A stretch of 64,000 nt of DNA from JBBRHQ01 sp963781345 (GCA_963781345.1 CAWAFQ010000005.1:1-64000); one strand, 5' to 3'; shown: positions 47,432 to 56,618, counted from the stretch's first letter. Notes: generated by a model not told the origin, from the letters alone. Translations and numbers: made by a program.

Positions 47432-48868
47432 ATGGTGACCTGGTGGCTCCTCGGCTTGCTCGCGCTTCTCGGCCTCTACGCCATCTTCTCGACGGGGTTG
47501 ATCCCCGGCGTCGCCCTGCTCGCCCTCGCCCTCGTCGCCGCGGCTCTTCTTATCACCCGCGACCCCGAGACGCTGCCGGTCGACCCGAACCCGACCTCGT
47601 CCTTTCGCATCGTCGCCCTCGGCGACTCCTACATCTCCGGCGAGGGCGCGCCGCGCTACTTCCCGGGAACCGACGAGCCGGGCAGAAACCTCTGCCACCG
47701 AGCCGCGACCGCATATCCTCGCCTGGTCGCCGCGGAGCTCGGCGTGGGGCTCAGTTTCGTCGCCTGCTCGGGTGCAACGACGCCCGACGTGACCGGCGTC
47801 GACGCGGCCGGAGCGAGGGTCCCGGGGCAGTATCCGAGAAGCGGCGCCGGCGTCCTCGGCGCCCGGCCGCAGGTGGCGGTTCTGCGCGATATCGCCCGCC
47901 CCGACGTGGTCCTGATCAGCATCGGAGGCAACGACGCCGGGTTTGCCGAGATCGGGACCGGATGCGCGACCCCCGGCCTGCCCGACTGCCTGCGCTCGGC
48001 CTCGTTCTGGCTCCGCCGCCTCGACACCGTCGTCTACCCGGCGCTGGTCCGCACCTACACCGCCGTGCGCCGCGCTGCCGAGGGCGCCCCGGTCTTCGCG
48101 CTCACCTACCCGGACCCGATCGGCCCGGACTTCTGCAGCGACCTGGCGGGCCTGCGTCCGGCCGAGATGGCGTTCCTGCGCGACGTCTTCGTCGGGCGTC
48201 TGAACGAGATCGTCGAGTCCGCGGCCGCCGTCGCCCGGGTCCGGGTGATCGACCTCACCCACGCCCTCGACGGCTACCGGTTCTGTGAGAAGCCCCTGGG
48301 AAAGACGGCGGTCAACTTCATCGAGCTCGAGCGCAGCAGGGGTGCGGCGATCGATCTCAGCAACCTGGGGAGCATCGCCCACGGGACCCTGCACCCGAAC
48401 CGGCTGGGCCACGAGCTGATCGAGAGCGTGGTGGCGCCGGTGATGCGAGCGCTGCGAGCGGGGCGGCTGGAGCCGCTGGCGCCGGTCCCGCCCGCCTCCG
48501 AGAGGCCGCCGAAGTTCGTCCCGGAGGAGATCCGCGTGCCGTCGGGACCCCGCCCATTTCCACGGGGGACGGACTGCGCCGGCACCGAGATCGCCGTGCT
48601 CAGCCCGGTCTCAGCCGCGCCGGATCTCGAGTCTGTCTCGCTGACCGGAGTGCAGCCGCGCTCGACCGTCTGTTTCCGCACCTACCGGGCCGAGTGGGAA
48701 TCGACCCGCGCCGATTCCACGGGCAACGTCCGCGTCCCCGTCGACGTCAGCCGCGCCGGTGTGGGAAGCATCAACGAGATCCTCGCCGAGCAGCCGGGGG
48801 GCATCTGGAAGGAGATCGTCGTATCCCGCCTCGGCGCCGCCGACGAAGGGCAAGCGCCGGGTTCCTGA
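47432..48868 (+). CDS. Membrane-anchored SGNH-hydrolase (GDSL esterase)
   Basis: 478 aa. Two hydrophobic segments at the N-terminus (VTWWLLGLLALLGLYAIF and VALLALALVAAALL) anchor the protein. The catalytic blocks are GDSYISGEG (Ser), GGND (Asn) and HPNRLGHE (His-Asp). Conserved cysteines indicate disulfides, as in secreted GDSL lipases. The C-terminal 130 residues form an extra domain. It should deacylate lipids or acetylated glycans. A GTG at 47411 is the alternative start. Confidence 0.85.
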   Translation: MVTWWLLGLLALLGLYAIFSTGLIPGVALLALALVAAALLITRDPETLPVDPNPTSSFRIVALGDSYISGEGAPRYFPGTDEPGRNLCHRAATAYPRLVAAELGVGLSFVACSGATTPDVTGVDAAGARVPGQYPRSGAGVLGARPQVAVLRDIARPDVVLISIGGNDAGFAEIGTGCATPGLPDCLRSASFWLRRLDTVVYPALVRTYTAVRRAAEGAPVFALTYPDPIGPDFCSDLAGLRPAEMAFLRDVFVGRLNEIVESAAAVARVRVIDLTHALDGYRFCEKPLGKTAVNFIELERSRGAAIDLSNLGSIAHGTLHPNRLGHELIESVVAPVMRALRAGRLEPLAPVPPASERPPKFVPEEIRVPSGPRPFPRGTDCAGTEIAVLSPVSAAPDLESVSLTGVQPRSTVCFRTYRAEWESTRADSTGNVRVPVDVSRAGVGSINEILAEQPGGIWKEIVVSRLGAADEGQAPGS

Positions 48869-49202
48869 GCGGTGTTTCCTGACAGCGGCGCGCGGGAGTC
48901 GTCACGTTCGGGGGCGCCACCTGTGTGGCGGCCCCGCCTACCTTGGCTGCATGGACCCGTTTCACTCACGACTGGCCACGGCAGCATTGGATGCGCCAGG
49001 AGCTACCCGTACGAGTAGCCGTACGAGTCTGGTAGGCTTCCAGCGATGGCACGAACGGAGCGATCATCCCGCCCCCCGGCGGCGATTCCGCCGGGTCGAC
49101 AGCTGGCCACTGATCAAGCCCGGAAACAGCTCTAGGCCCTGGTCAAGGAGATGAGCAGCGTCGAGCGAGGGATCGGCCGCCCTTCTTGCCCGTGCGATCG
49201 AG
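48869..49202. other. Intergenic region before the Phd/RelE pair
   Basis: It contains a perfect CCGTACGAG direct repeat near 49007 (twice, 12 bp apart, reading CGTACGAGTAGC and CGTACGAGTCTG). There is also a frame from 49047 (MARTERSSRP) that stops after 29 codons and a short antitoxin-like frame from 49151 (KEMSSVERG) in the wrong frame to reach the next gene. This looks like the decayed 5' part of the antitoxin gene. Confidence 0.35.
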
Positions 49203-49436
49203 GTGGGTCCGCGTGGCAGGGGCGGGGCCGTCCTGATCCCCGCTGCCGACGCCGAGGCGACGCTGCGCAGGATCGAGGAACTGGAGGATCGGATCGGGGC
49301 GCTCGAGAGCGAGATCGAGGACATGAACCTGGCCTCGCTGATCGAGGAGCGCCGCGAGACACCGGCCGAGGATCTGCTCAGCGTTGAGGAGCTCGCCGAG
49401 AGCGTTGGCCGTGCCGGTCTGCTCGGCGAGCGGTGA
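49203..49436 (+). CDS. Antitoxin-like protein (5' end uncertain)
   Basis: 77 aa from GTG: GPRGRGGAVLIPAADAEATLRRIEELEDRI, then a coiled coil and SLIEERRETPAEDLL. The tail pairs naturally with the RelE/ParE-type toxin that overlaps it by 4 bases (GTGA). The frame stays coding-like 40 bp upstream (AALLARAIEVG), but no start fits. A Phd-like N-terminus KEMSSVE occurs one frame away, suggesting an indel at about 49165-49175. Confidence 0.6.
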   Translation: MGPRGRGGAVLIPAADAEATLRRIEELEDRIGALESEIEDMNLASLIEERRETPAEDLLSVEELAESVGRAGLLGER

Positions 49437-49855
49437 GCTACGAGGTAAGGGTCGACCCGGGAGTTAGCCGGGATCTGCGGGAGCTGGCCGCCGAGCAGCA
49501 GCACGTCAGAAAGGCGCGGCGGCTCTCTACCGAAGAGGCCGAAGAGGCGATCAGCCAGGCCATCCGCCTGATCCAATCGCTGAGGGAGAACCCGCTTCAG
49601 GGTGGGAGGCTCACCGGAGGGTTCAACCAGCGGATCCTCGCCGGCTGCCGCCGCCTCAAGTTCGACCCCGCGGACCCACCGCCGCGCGACTCCAGGGGCC
49701 GCGTGCAGCCGCGAATGCGACTGGTCTGGGTCAACGAGCCCGAAGAGAGCTCGATCGCGCTGGTACGAGTGCTCGCAGTGACCCATCGCGACGATTCCCG
49801 ACCATACCGGCGAGCCGCGACGCGACTCGGCGAGGCGCGCCGTGGCAAGGGCTGA
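49433..49855 (+). CDS. RelE/ParE-like toxin
   Basis: 140 aa. SYEVRVDPGVSRDLREL and the ILAGCRRLKFDPAD ... PRMRLVWVNEP strands fit the RelE/ParE barrel, ending in VLAVTHRDDSRPYRRAA. A helix of 35 residues rich in Glu/Arg is inserted near the start. The catalytic residues of RelE are not clearly conserved, so it may act like ParE on gyrase or be untested. Overlaps the antitoxin gene. Confidence 0.65.
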   Translation: MSYEVRVDPGVSRDLRELAAEQQHVRKARRLSTEEAEEAISQAIRLIQSLRENPLQGGRLTGGFNQRILAGCRRLKFDPADPPPRDSRGRVQPRMRLVWVNEPEESSIALVRVLAVTHRDDSRPYRRAATRLGEARRGKG

Positions 49856-49901
49856 GGCCGATCGCCTCCTGATCGCGCACCTCGCCTTCGGTCCGGGCCC
49901 C

Positions 49902-50810
49902 CTACCGCGGCTGCCAGGTGACCTCGCCGGCCAAGTCGGCGCCGGCAATGAGCGGCGTCGCCGCCCCTCCCCCCGCGGGGGCGGTGAAGAGCCCGTTCGG
50001 GGACCCGAACTGACCGGCGCTCGAGAAGGCGATCCGCTTCCCGTTGGGTGAGAACGCCGGGTCGCTCTGCTCGCTGTAGGTGCCGCTGATCGGCACCCGC
50101 TGGCGGCGGCGGCCATTGCTGCGCATGCGCCAGATCCTGCGGTGCGCACCGCGCTCGCTGGCGTAGACAATCGATCCCCCTGTGGGCGAGAAGTCGGGCG
50201 CGACGTCGAAGTAGCTCTTCGAGCGGGTGAGGTTGCGCTTGCGCGAACCGTCGGGGCGCATCGTCCAGACGTCGGCGGCCGCCGACTTCGGGTTGCCGCG
50301 GTTGCTCGCAAAGGCGATCAGCCTGCCGTTGGGCGACCAGGTCGGCTGGTAGTCGTAGAGCTTGTTGCCGTTGACCTTGGTCAAGCGGCGGGCGCCCGAT
50401 CCGTCGGTCCTCACCTTGGCGATGCCTCCGTCGCGGCCGAAGACGATCCAGCGCCCGTTCGGTGAGTAGGCGGGGTGCGCATCGACGTGGCCATTGGTGA
50501 TCTGTCGCGGGTCGCCTCCGTCGGCGCGAATCGTCCAGATCTCAGCCGTGATTCCGGGCCCGCTCTGCGCGAAGGCGATGCGATCGCCGCTGGGCGAGTA
50601 GCTCGGCTCGCCCTGGCCGGCGGTGTCGTTGGTCAGCTGCACCGGTGCGCCTACGGGGGGCAGCAGGGAGAAGATTTCGCTGTCGCCCGGTCCCGGGAAC
50701 CCGGTGTAGGCGATGGTGCCGTTGCTGCCGGGAAACGCCGCCTGGGCGATTGCCGGCAGCGCCGCGACCAACGCCGCCGTGATCGCTGCGAGCCTCGCGA
50801 ACCTAACCAT
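49902..50810 (-). CDS. Secreted TolB-like beta-propeller (PD40 repeats)
   Basis: 302 aa with a signal peptide (ITAALVAALPAIAQA) and about six WD40-like/PD40 blades: EPSYSPSGDRIAF, HPAYSPNGRWIVF, QPTWSPNGRLIAF, APDFSPTGGSIVY and DPAFSPNGKRIAF. The fold is a scaffold for binding; no partner Pal/Tol genes occur in this organism type. A similar protein is encoded at 61338. Confidence 0.88.
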   Translation of the reverse strand: MVRFARLAAITAALVAALPAIAQAAFPGSNGTIAYTGFPGPGDSEIFSLLPPVGAPVQLTNDTAGQGEPSYSPSGDRIAFAQSGPGITAEIWTIRADGGDPRQITNGHVDAHPAYSPNGRWIVFGRDGGIAKVRTDGSGARRLTKVNGNKLYDYQPTWSPNGRLIAFASNRGNPKSAAADVWTMRPDGSRKRNLTRSKSYFDVAPDFSPTGGSIVYASERGAHRRIWRMRSNGRRRQRVPISGTYSEQSDPAFSPNGKRIAFSSAGQFGSPNGLFTAPAGGGAATPLIAGADLAGEVTWQPR

Positions 50811-50876
50811 CAGCCGAGGCTATCGAATGCCACGCGCCTCCCCGGAACCCGCCCAGGCCGACTCGGCGCGAGCAAC

Positions 50877-51186
50877 TCACGGCGACGGCGCCTCGGATCG
50901 GCGCAGGACGAGCCGCCCCGGCTCGGCCTCGACGATCGTCATCACCCGCTCAACGGGGTCTGCGCCGCCCTCGCGAATCAGGAGCCGTTCGCCGTCCACC
51001 ACCCAGGCCCCTTCTGTCTGGCGGGGCTCGTCCGTGGGGCCAGGCCTGGCGCCGACGAATGTGCCGTCGGCGCGCAGCTCAAAGGTCTCGCGCCCGCGCG
51101 ACGGCGGAAAGCTGGTAGTCGGCCGGTCTGAAGGCCTGACCCATCTCCGTGTCCTCCTCGTGGGAGTGAGTCCAGCGCCCGATCAG
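50877..51186 (-). CDS. Small lipocalin-like protein (frameshifted)
   Basis: A gene overlooked unless frames are joined: IGRWTHSHEEDTEMGQAFRP in one frame, then PPSRGRETFELRADGTFVGARPG ... GAWVVDGERLLI ... RLVLRRSEA to TGA at 50877. One T too many in TTT (51108-51110, AAA on the plus strand) causes the shift. The corrected 102-aa product looks like a small lipocalin-type beta barrel (W near the N-terminus, alternating strands). It begins with CTG 51186, overlapping the protease stop; no better start is present. Confidence 0.6.
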
Positions 51187-52127
51187 GCGAGCCTGCGTCG
51201 ATCCCGCCCCTGATCCCATCCGGTGATCAGCTCACGAACGAGCTTCCGCGGCCCCGCCAGGGCCGCGTTCATTCGGGTCACCTGGCCCGGCGAGAACATG
51301 AACATGGCCGCGTCGTCGGTGTAGTCCATGTAGTTCATGAACATGTCCCCGTTTGGGCCATTCGAGCAGGAGAGGTGGGGGAAGCTCGGCGCGCCGTAGT
51401 TGGGGCCCAAGGCGTTGGGGGTGTCGTTGACCATGTCCGAGCCCGAGCAATCGATCGTGTCGGCCCAGATGTGTCGCAGGTTCAGCCAGTGGCCAATCTC
51501 GTGAGTGGCCGTTCGGCCCTTGTCGAACGGCGGCTGGGCGGCGCCGCTGGTGCCGAAGGCGCTGTGGAGGATCACGACCCCATCCGTCCTCGCCGGTCCG
51601 CCGGGGAACTGGGCGTATCCGAGGAGCCCGTCGGCGAGACTGCAGACCCACAGGTTCAGATAGCGATCCCTCGGCCAGCCCGGAGCTCCGCCCTCGGAGC
51701 GCTTCTTCACCGGGTCCTTGTAGGCGGGGAAGGAGTCACGGCTGGTGGCCGTGCGGGTGATCCCGTTCGTCGCCTTTCCGTCCGGGTCCTTGGTCGCAAG
51801 CTTGAACTCGATCTTTGCGTCGGCGACGAGGCCCTGCCAGACCCCGGGCACGTTGACCCGGTCCGGGTTCTGGGCGCGAAAGTCCTTGTTGAGCGCGGTG
51901 ATCTGGCTCTGGATCTGGCTCTTTGAGATGTTCTCCTGCGTTCGCTTGTGGACGACGTGCACGACCACGGGGATCGTGATCCGCCTGCGGGCGATCCTCT
52001 GCGCCTCGCCGGTCTCAATGCTGCGCAACGTGAAGTCGTTGATCTGGCTCTGATTGGCTCGAAAGGAGGGGCTCTCCTCGGCGAGCTGCTCGAAGCTCTG
52101 CATGGTTCCGCACTGCCGACGTTTCAA
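51183..52127 (-). CDS. Zinc metalloprotease, M43 (pappalysin/cytophagalysin) family
   Basis: 314 aa. The metzincin signature HEIGHWLNLRH (209-219) supplies three His ligands and the catalytic Glu, and the Met-turn MNYMDY follows near residue 267. A long central part has IPVVVHVVHKR and YLNLWVCSLADGLLGYAQFPG, typical of M43. No signal peptide is visible at MKRRQCGTMQSFEQ, unusual for this usually secreted family. The stop overlaps the next gene's putative start. Confidence 0.85.
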   Translation of the reverse strand: MKRRQCGTMQSFEQLAEESPSFRANQSQINDFTLRSIETGEAQRIARRRITIPVVVHVVHKRTQENISKSQIQSQITALNKDFRAQNPDRVNVPGVWQGLVADAKIEFKLATKDPDGKATNGITRTATSRDSFPAYKDPVKKRSEGGAPGWPRDRYLNLWVCSLADGLLGYAQFPGGPARTDGVVILHSAFGTSGAAQPPFDKGRTATHEIGHWLNLRHIWADTIDCSGSDMVNDTPNALGPNYGAPSFPHLSCSNGPNGDMFMNYMDYTDDAAMFMFSPGQVTRMNAALAGPRKLVRELITGWDQGRDRRRLA

Positions 52128-52359
52128 CAGCTGGGCTCATCGGGACTCCTCCTCGGTGGTTGGGCCTGCCCCTGTTCGAGTAAACCACCGCAGATCCCCA
52201 GGTCAAGTGCGCGCGTGCCCGGGGGGTACATTCGGCCAGGCCTCGGCGTGGCGTTGGCTGGGGTTCGGGTCCTGCCTGGCACCGTAAGGGGGGCACTGCG
52301 GCTCCTGGTAGCGTTGGCTCCATGGCGGTCTCCGGGGGGTGACTGATCGCGTCGAACAG

Positions 52360-54737
52360 ATGGGCTCACGGAGCCCGGGGCGCGGGGCGGCCTCACGGCG
52401 GCTGCTGGCTGCAACGGCGCTGCTGGCACTGACAGGCATCCTTGCCCCGGCCGCGGGCGGGGCGCAGGTGAGGCTCGGGGGAGCGACGTGTCGTTCTCAG
52501 CAGCCCGGACGGATCGGCGCTGATCAGGCGGGCGCCGTTTCGCCTCTCCTTCCTGCGTCCGGGGGGAAGGGTCGTGTTGAGCGAGGTCGGCAAACCCAAG
52601 CCGCGGACGCCCGCCGCCGCTCCCCGAGACGCAGGACCCGGAGCCTTTCACGCTCGAGCGCCACCCCGACAACGCGGTCTACGCGCCGCTCGCCTACGAG
52701 GTCGGCCGCGAGCACTTCGAGACCTGGAAGTCGGGCCTGTTCACGGCGAACACGCTCGTCTCCAGCCGCTCCGGCACGGTGCAATCGGCCACCAGGGTGC
52801 TGGCGGCGCGCCGGGATCACGACGGCGTCCGCCTGCGTGTCGCGACCAGCGAAGGCCGTCGCAAGCTGACCGTGCGGGTCCTGCCGGACCGCGGCGGCTT
52901 CCGTGTCAGGGTGACGCCGACCTCGGGGAAGCGGGTGATCACGATGGGTGACTCCTTCGCGGCGGGCGCCGGCGAGGGGTTCTACGGTTTCGGCGGCCGG
53001 CACGGCAGCGTCGACAAGCGGGGCGAGAAGCTCTACGGCAGCACCGAGCAGGAGAACCTGGGCGGCGAGCCGACGCTGACGCCGGGCCTCTCCCTGCTCC
53101 CGTTCCTGGTCGGGAGCTGGACCGACCGCAGCGTCGCCGAGCTCGGCGGGGCCCCCCTTCCGGGCGAGCTGCCCGGCGGGTACGAGCGCTACATGTTCCC
53201 GAACGGGATGAACGCCGCCTACTACCCGCAGGCCCAGTTCATCTCCTCGCGCTCCTACGGCTTCCTGCTCAACGGAACCCGGCGCTCGCGCTGGCGGATG
53301 GCGAACGACCGCGAGCGGGCCTGGCAGGTGCAGTCCAGCGGTCCCAGCCTCGACTACACCGTGGTCCTGGCCGCTGACCGGGCCGGCGCGGTCAGGCGAC
53401 TGAGCGCGATCACCGGCCGCCACCGGCTGCCACCCGCCTGGGCACAGGGGCCGACGCTGTGGCGCCTGGTGCGGGTTCCGGCCCTACCGGGCCTTCCCCC
53501 GGTCGAGAACGCCGAGACCTACCGGGCCCAGATCGAGCAGGACCTCAAGGACATCAAGCTCTACCAGGTGAGGATCTCGGCCTACGCCTTCGAGGGCTGG
53601 GCGCTGCTCGATGACCCAGCCTACGTACGCTCGGTCATCCGCCGCCTGCGGAAGATGGGCGTCCACACGATCCTCTACCACCGCGCCTACGTCTCCAACG
53701 ACTCCCTGGCGACGCAGCCAAAGGGCGACTTCGAGGAGACGAAGCGCCTCGGCCTGGTCGCCAAGACCGCCGACGGCAAGCCGTTCATCTTCGGTTCGAA
53801 CGGCGACTCGCCGGCGACGCTGCTCGATTTCACCAATCCGAGGACGGTGAGCTGGTGGCGCAAGCGGGTGCGGCTGACGATCGACCTCGGTGCCGACGGG
53901 TTCATGCTGGACTTCGGCGAGCAGGTCTATGACGGCATGCATTTCGCCGACGGCAGCACCGGCGCCACAATGCACAACCGCTACCCGGTGATATACGCGC
54001 GGGTGACCCGCCGCATTCTCGATCAGCTGACCCACCGGAAGGGCCGAAACGAGCCCTACTGGTTCTTTACCCGGGCCGGGTTCAGCGGCCGGCCCGGAAG
54101 CGCAGCCTCCGAGATGGGCAACTTCCCCGGCGACGAGACCACCGACTGGGGCGCCGCCTCAGGCCTGCGCTCGCTCGCCCCGGACATGCTCAACCGCGCC
54201 ATCGGCGGCGCCTTCGGCTACACGACCGACATCGGCGGCTACGCCGACTTCCTCGCCGGCCCCCCGGACGAGGAGCTGTTCGACCGCTGGGCGGAATGGT
54301 CCGCACTGACCCCCTACTTCCGCCTCCACAACTCGGCCTCGAGCGGGACCCGGATGCCGTGGTTCTACGGTGCGCAGACCCTTGCTCGCTGGAAGCGGCT
54401 CGCCGCCCTGCACCAGCGGGCGCTGCCGATGATCCGCCGGCTCTGGCGCCGTGGCCGCCGGACCGGGATGCCGGTGACCCGCCCGATGTGGCTGGCCGCG
54501 CCCGGAGCGCCGGGCGCCCGCCGCGAGGCCCAGCAGTGGCTGCTGGGGCCGAACGTGCTCGTCGCCCCGGTCGTCGAGGAGGGTGCCGGCGCCCGCACGG
54601 TCAGCATTCCGGGAGGTTGCTGGCAGCAGCAGGGAGTGCCTGACGCTCCCCGCATCAGGGGCCCTCGCCGAGCCGTGGTGGCTGCGCCGATCGGCGTCCT
54701 GCCCTACTTCTTCCGCTGCGGCAGCCGGCCTTTCTGA
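52360..54737 (+). CDS. Secreted glycoside hydrolase family 31 (alpha-glucosidase/xylosidase-like), N-terminus frameshifted
   Basis: Signal peptide SRRLLAATALLALTGILAPAAG from ATG 52360. The following 90 codons require three single-base corrections (about 52475, 52499, 52615) to join SDVSFS, SPDGSALIRRAPFRLSFLRPGG and PETQDPEPFTLERHPDNAVY. From there the frame is intact: GFMLDFGEQVYDG holds the nucleophile Asp, and FPGDETTDWG the acid/base Asp, of GH31. It also has GEGFYGFGGRHG and a C-terminal beta domain. The enzyme would cleave alpha-linked sugars outside the cell. The clustering of indels at the 5' end may reflect real decay. Confidence 0.78.
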
Positions 54738-54806
54738 CTACGGCCGCGGGCGGGCGGGCGACGGCCAGGCGCGACTCGACTGCCCCCTGCGGGCGAGAAC
54801 GCGAAG

Positions 54807-54824
54807 GCCCTCCGCACGGAGGGC
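54807..54824 (+). terminator. Hairpin behind the GH31 gene
   Basis: GCCCTCC (54807-54813) and GGAGGGC (54818-54824) form a perfect 7-bp stem with a 4-nt loop, 70 bp after the GH31 stop. No T-run follows, typical of GC-rich actinobacterial terminators. Confidence 0.5.
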
Positions 54825-54866
54825 TCAGCGGTGGTCGTGAGAGGCGTACACGCCTTTGACCTTGGT

Positions 54867-54916
54867 TGAACGGATTTGGTCGCTATGGCGACCGATTCCG
54901 TTCAGCGAACGCTGAA
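54867..54916. repeat. Nested hairpin element
   Basis: An outer arm TGAACGGA (54867-54874) pairs with TCCGTTCA (54897-54904) and encloses GGTCGC-TATG-GCGACC (54878-54893). The right arm is itself part of TTCAGCG-AA-CGCTGAA (54901-54916). Mutually exclusive stems of this kind are typical of switches or mobile-element ends. No adjacent gene explains it. Confidence 0.5.
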
Positions 54917-55038
54917 CCCGTCGGGACGCTATGGCCGGCGGCTGACGCGGGTCACCATCCTCGACGCCGTCCGCGAGGGCTCAAGGGGCGACCTGGCCAT
55001 GGGCGACCCGGCCTGTCGGGCGACCCGGCTCCGACCGG

Positions 55039-55131
55039 GTCGAGTACAGCGTCCCAGTGGTCTCAGTCGCGGCCTCGCGAGCGCTGGGACCGAACTACGC
55101 GGCCGGCGACCACACCCCCGCTCACACCTAA
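55039..55131 (+). pseudogene. 3' remnant of an unidentified gene
   Basis: Thirty codons, VEYSVPVVSVAASRALGPNY ... PAHT, with strong coding character, end at TAA 55129-55131. Left of 55039 the coding signal fades and no start is present in frame. The family is not recognised. Confidence 0.4.
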
Positions 55132-55140
55132 GAGTGGCGC

Positions 55141-55602
55141 TCAGGCGCCGGCCGGTACCGCCGATTCCGACTTCTCGCGCTCGGCCTTGGCCGCCTCGGC
55201 CAGCTGCTGGAACTGGATCACCTGACCGGCAGCGCCCCAGCTGCCCTCGGCGACCTCGTGCATCAGCACCCAGACGCGCAGGCCGTCGTCGGGGCCGAGG
55301 CCGGCCGCTTCGGAGACCGCCTCGGTGGCGGAGGCGACGAGCTCCTTGCGGCGGCGGTCGGACAGCGCTCCCTCGGGAGTGGTGACGTCGATCTTGAAGG
55401 TGGGCTCGGGGACGGCCTTGCCGGCGGCGCGGACGCAGCCCTCGGGCAGCTCGTGGATGTAGGACCAGGTGATGTTGCGGAAGAACTCGGTGTCGGGGGC
55501 GCGCTCGGCGCGGAGCAGGGCGGTGGTCAGATCATCGAGCAGCTTCTCGCGGGCCTCGGGCTCCAGCGCTCCCTGGGGGTAGGTGATCTCGAAAACGGGC
55601 AT
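55141..55602 (-). CDS. Tautomerase-superfamily protein
   Basis: 153 aa beginning MPVFEITYPQGAL; Pro2 becomes the N-terminal catalytic base after Met removal. Two beta-alpha-beta repeats are visible (ALEPEAREKLLDDLTTALLRA and ALSDRRRKELVASATEAVSEA), as in long tautomerases of the 4-oxalocrotonate/MIF type. GGAAAGGA precedes the ATG. Divergent from a TetR gene with a palindrome between them, so it is the likely target of that regulator. Confidence 0.8.
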   Translation of the reverse strand: MPVFEITYPQGALEPEAREKLLDDLTTALLRAERAPDTEFFRNITWSYIHELPEGCVRAAGKAVPEPTFKIDVTTPEGALSDRRRKELVASATEAVSEAAGLGPDDGLRVWVLMHEVAEGSWGAAGQVIQFQQLAEAAKAEREKSESAVPAGA

Positions 55603-55643
55603 CGGGGCGGTCCTTTCCTCGCGGCGCGGGGCCTGTGGAAGAT

Positions 55644-55659
55644 TATGATGACCATCATA
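55644..55659. promoter_or_regulatory. Palindromic TetR-type operator
   Basis: TATGATG-AC-CATCATA, a perfect 7-bp-arm palindrome in an A/T-rich pocket of the 74-bp gap between the divergent tautomerase and TetR genes. Position and symmetry fit a TetR-dimer site controlling both directions. Confidence 0.65.
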
Positions 55660-55676
55660 GTAACATCCGGGACGCG

Positions 55677-56300
55677 ATGACGAGCCCCGACCCCTCCCCC
55701 GCCCCCACCAAGCCCGAGGCTGAGGCCCGCCGGCGGATGATCCGAAGCGCCACCGCCCTCTTCCGCGAGAGGGGGATCGAAGGCACCTCGTTCTCCGACG
55801 TGATCGAGCACTCCGGCGCCCCCCGCGGCTCGATCTATCACCACTTCCCCGGCGGCAAGGCTCAGCTCGCCGAGGAGGCGACCCGCTACGCCGGCGACTA
55901 TCTGGCGGAGGGCCTCGCCGCGGCGGTCTCCGACGACGACCCGGTCGCCGCGATCGGCCACTTCGTCGCCGGCTGGAGCGAGCAGGCCCGCCGCACCGGG
56001 TTCGCCGCCGGCTGTCCCGTCGTCGCCGCCGCGCTGGAGGGCGACCGATCACCCGGCGCCCGGGCGAGCGCCGCCGCCGCCTTCGGCGCCTGGTCGCAGA
56101 CTCTCACCGATGCGCTCGAGCGCCGCGGGGTCGACCCCTCCCGCGCCCGCGCCCTCGGCACCCTTGCGATCGCCTCGGTCGAGGGCGCGATCGTCCTCGC
56201 CCGCGCCGAGCGCAGCGCCGAGCCGCTGGAGCGGGTCGGAGCCGAGCTGGAGCGCCTCTACTCCGAGGCCCTCGAGGCCGGCGGGCCGGGCGCCGCCTGA
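55677..56300 (+). CDS. TetR-family transcriptional repressor
   Basis: 207 aa. The HTH reads SATALFRERGIEGTSFSDVIEHSGAPRGSIYHHFPGGKAQLAEEA, typical of the YxaF/LmrA subgroup, and the C-terminal ligand domain contains AAGCPVVAAALEGD. It probably represses itself and the tautomerase through the palindrome at 55644, with a small aromatic or quinone-like inducer by analogy to the subgroup. Confidence 0.88.
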   Translation: MTSPDPSPAPTKPEAEARRRMIRSATALFRERGIEGTSFSDVIEHSGAPRGSIYHHFPGGKAQLAEEATRYAGDYLAEGLAAAVSDDDPVAAIGHFVAGWSEQARRTGFAAGCPVVAAALEGDRSPGARASAAAAFGAWSQTLTDALERRGVDPSRARALGTLAIASVEGAIVLARAERSAEPLERVGAELERLYSEALEAGGPGAA

Positions 56301-56358
56301 GCGCCTCCCAGGAGCGATGCCGGAGCGCGGCCCCCCTCCCGGTCGGCTCCCCCCTCCC

Positions 56359-56571
56359 CTACCCGGCGATCACCGAGCGCGCGCCGGCCGCCCGCACGGC
56401 CGCCGAGAGCGTGGCGAAGTCATATGCGCCGTCGTGCTTGCGGCCGTTGATGAAGAAGGTCGGCGTGCCGGTGACGCCGCTGATGTCGGCGGAGTCGACG
56501 TCCTCGGCGACCAGCGGCACCCAGCGGTGGCTCTCGAGATCGTCGCGGAAGCGCTCAAGTCCTCTGGGGAC
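56359..56571 (-). pseudogene. DsbA/thioredoxin-like gene, 3' end only
   Basis: A stretch from LERFRDDLESHRWVPLVAEDV through DISGVTGTPTFFINGRKHDGAYD to the stop is the C-terminal part of a DsbA-like thiol oxidoreductase, including the cis-Pro motif GTPTFF. The N-terminal half with the CxxC site is gone, replaced by the dispersed repeat at 56619 and GC filler. Not functional as it stands. Confidence 0.75.
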
Positions 56572-56618
56572 GAGGGTTGGCTGCGCCGGGCTCCCGCCTC
56601 CTGCAGTGGGAGGCAGCC

